This document shows positions 63,910 through 64,000 of a stretch of DNA of 64,000 bases, piece after piece. The translations under genes were made by a program, and so were the position numbers. The notes beneath the pieces are model-generated. The model had not been told where the DNA came from, searched no databases, and saw only the letters and a program-made list of their open reading frames with translations. Origin of the DNA: an uncultured Sulfuricurvum sp. GTDB lineage: Bacteria > Campylobacterota > Campylobacteria > Campylobacterales > Sulfurimonadaceae. The DNA is taken from contig CAIMUF010000077.1 in the NCBI GenBank assembly GCA_903844635.1, positions 40,413 through 104,412 on the forward strand, in the 5' to 3' direction. Position 1 is the first letter of the stretch. Each line of letters begins with the position of its first letter.

Positions 63910-64000
63910 GGCCAGGCGGCGACCTACGTTTCCACACCTGAAAGATGCAGTATTATGAGCGAAGAGGGTCTTAGCTTCCGGGTTCGGAATGGGACCGGGC
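63910..64000 (-). rRNA. rrf: 5S ribosomal RNA, 3' part (cut by window edge)
   Basis: The minus strand reads the 5S hallmark CCATTCCGAACCCGGAAG, then ATAATACTGCA and GGAAACGTAGGTCGCCGCC at the 3' end. About 91 of roughly 118 bases are inside the window. The orientation implies that 23S and 16S genes lie to the right. Confidence 0.93.

Noticed and set aside
1..64000. Prophage, integrative element or insertion sequence
   Set aside because: No integrase, transposase, terminal repeats or tRNA-associated attachment site was seen, and gene content is core-like throughout.

Overview
The window reads as chromosomal core sequence of a member of the Campylobacterota, most likely a free-living Sulfuricurvum- or Sulfurimonas-like bacterium. 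The reasons are the UPF0323 lipoprotein, the split flagellar gene order with a sigma-54-like promoter in front of flgI, a UbiD-family decarboxylase of the futalosine (menaquinone) type, OprD-type porins, the rpsF-ssb-rpsR-comEA run and moderately low GC. This is inferred from gene content; no species call was possible. No integrase, transposase, CRISPR array or tRNA gene was seen. Almost all of the window is coding, with many 1-20 bp overlaps between neighbouring genes.

Layout. 1-8786 (minus strand): an acetate module made of a two-component system, an OprD-like porin, a DUF485 protein, acetate symporter ActP, a cNMP/CBS/nucleotidyltransferase protein, a DnaQ-like exonuclease and the start of acetyl-CoA synthetase. 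8849-22082 (plus): ppi, queH, a CPA2 antiporter, fabZ-lpxA-clpX-mreB-mreC, carB, a short Sua5-like protein, and a lipoprotein coupled to an ATP-grasp ligase. 22079-27801 (minus): an orphan ABC permease, flgK, flgN-like, flgM, flgJ-like, flgI, rsmD and an unknown protein. 27955-34450 (plus): a tightly overlapping run of a 33-aa membrane peptide, hemH, a CrtI-like flavoprotein, a LytS/LytTR pair, a DUF523-DUF1722 protein and a photolyase. 34537-40872: three cyclic-di-GMP proteins. 40945-42728: UbiB kinase and a phasin-like protein. 42876-45717: pdxH, SRPBCC, an unknown protein, and an SDR-DUF2867 gene split by a -1 frameshift. 45736-48263 (minus): a Cache-type sensor, a PilZ protein and a flavodiiron-like metallo-beta-lactamase protein. 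48424-51946: thiD, a THI5-like protein and a UbiD-family decarboxylase. 52012-53153: an exonuclease and an unknown protein. 53238-58971: murA, purL, EAL-HDOD, a Gre factor and an unknown protein. 59036-63597: rnr, holA, rpsF, ssb, rpsR and comEA. From about 63910 the right edge enters a 5S rRNA on the minus strand, the tail of an rRNA operon.

How it fits together. The most interesting parts are the photolyase/ferrochelatase operon with its own two-component system; the Cache-PilZ-diiron unit; the SDR-DUF2867 gene, whose two frames meet exactly at a canonical slippery heptamer; the acetate module, whose porin promoter carries a one-helical-turn direct repeat suited to the adjacent OmpR-type regulator; and two genes (the antiporter and rnr) whose -10 boxes lie so close to the start codon that the mRNAs should be leaderless. 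All functional statements come from reading the sequence and recalling family features; no database search was run.
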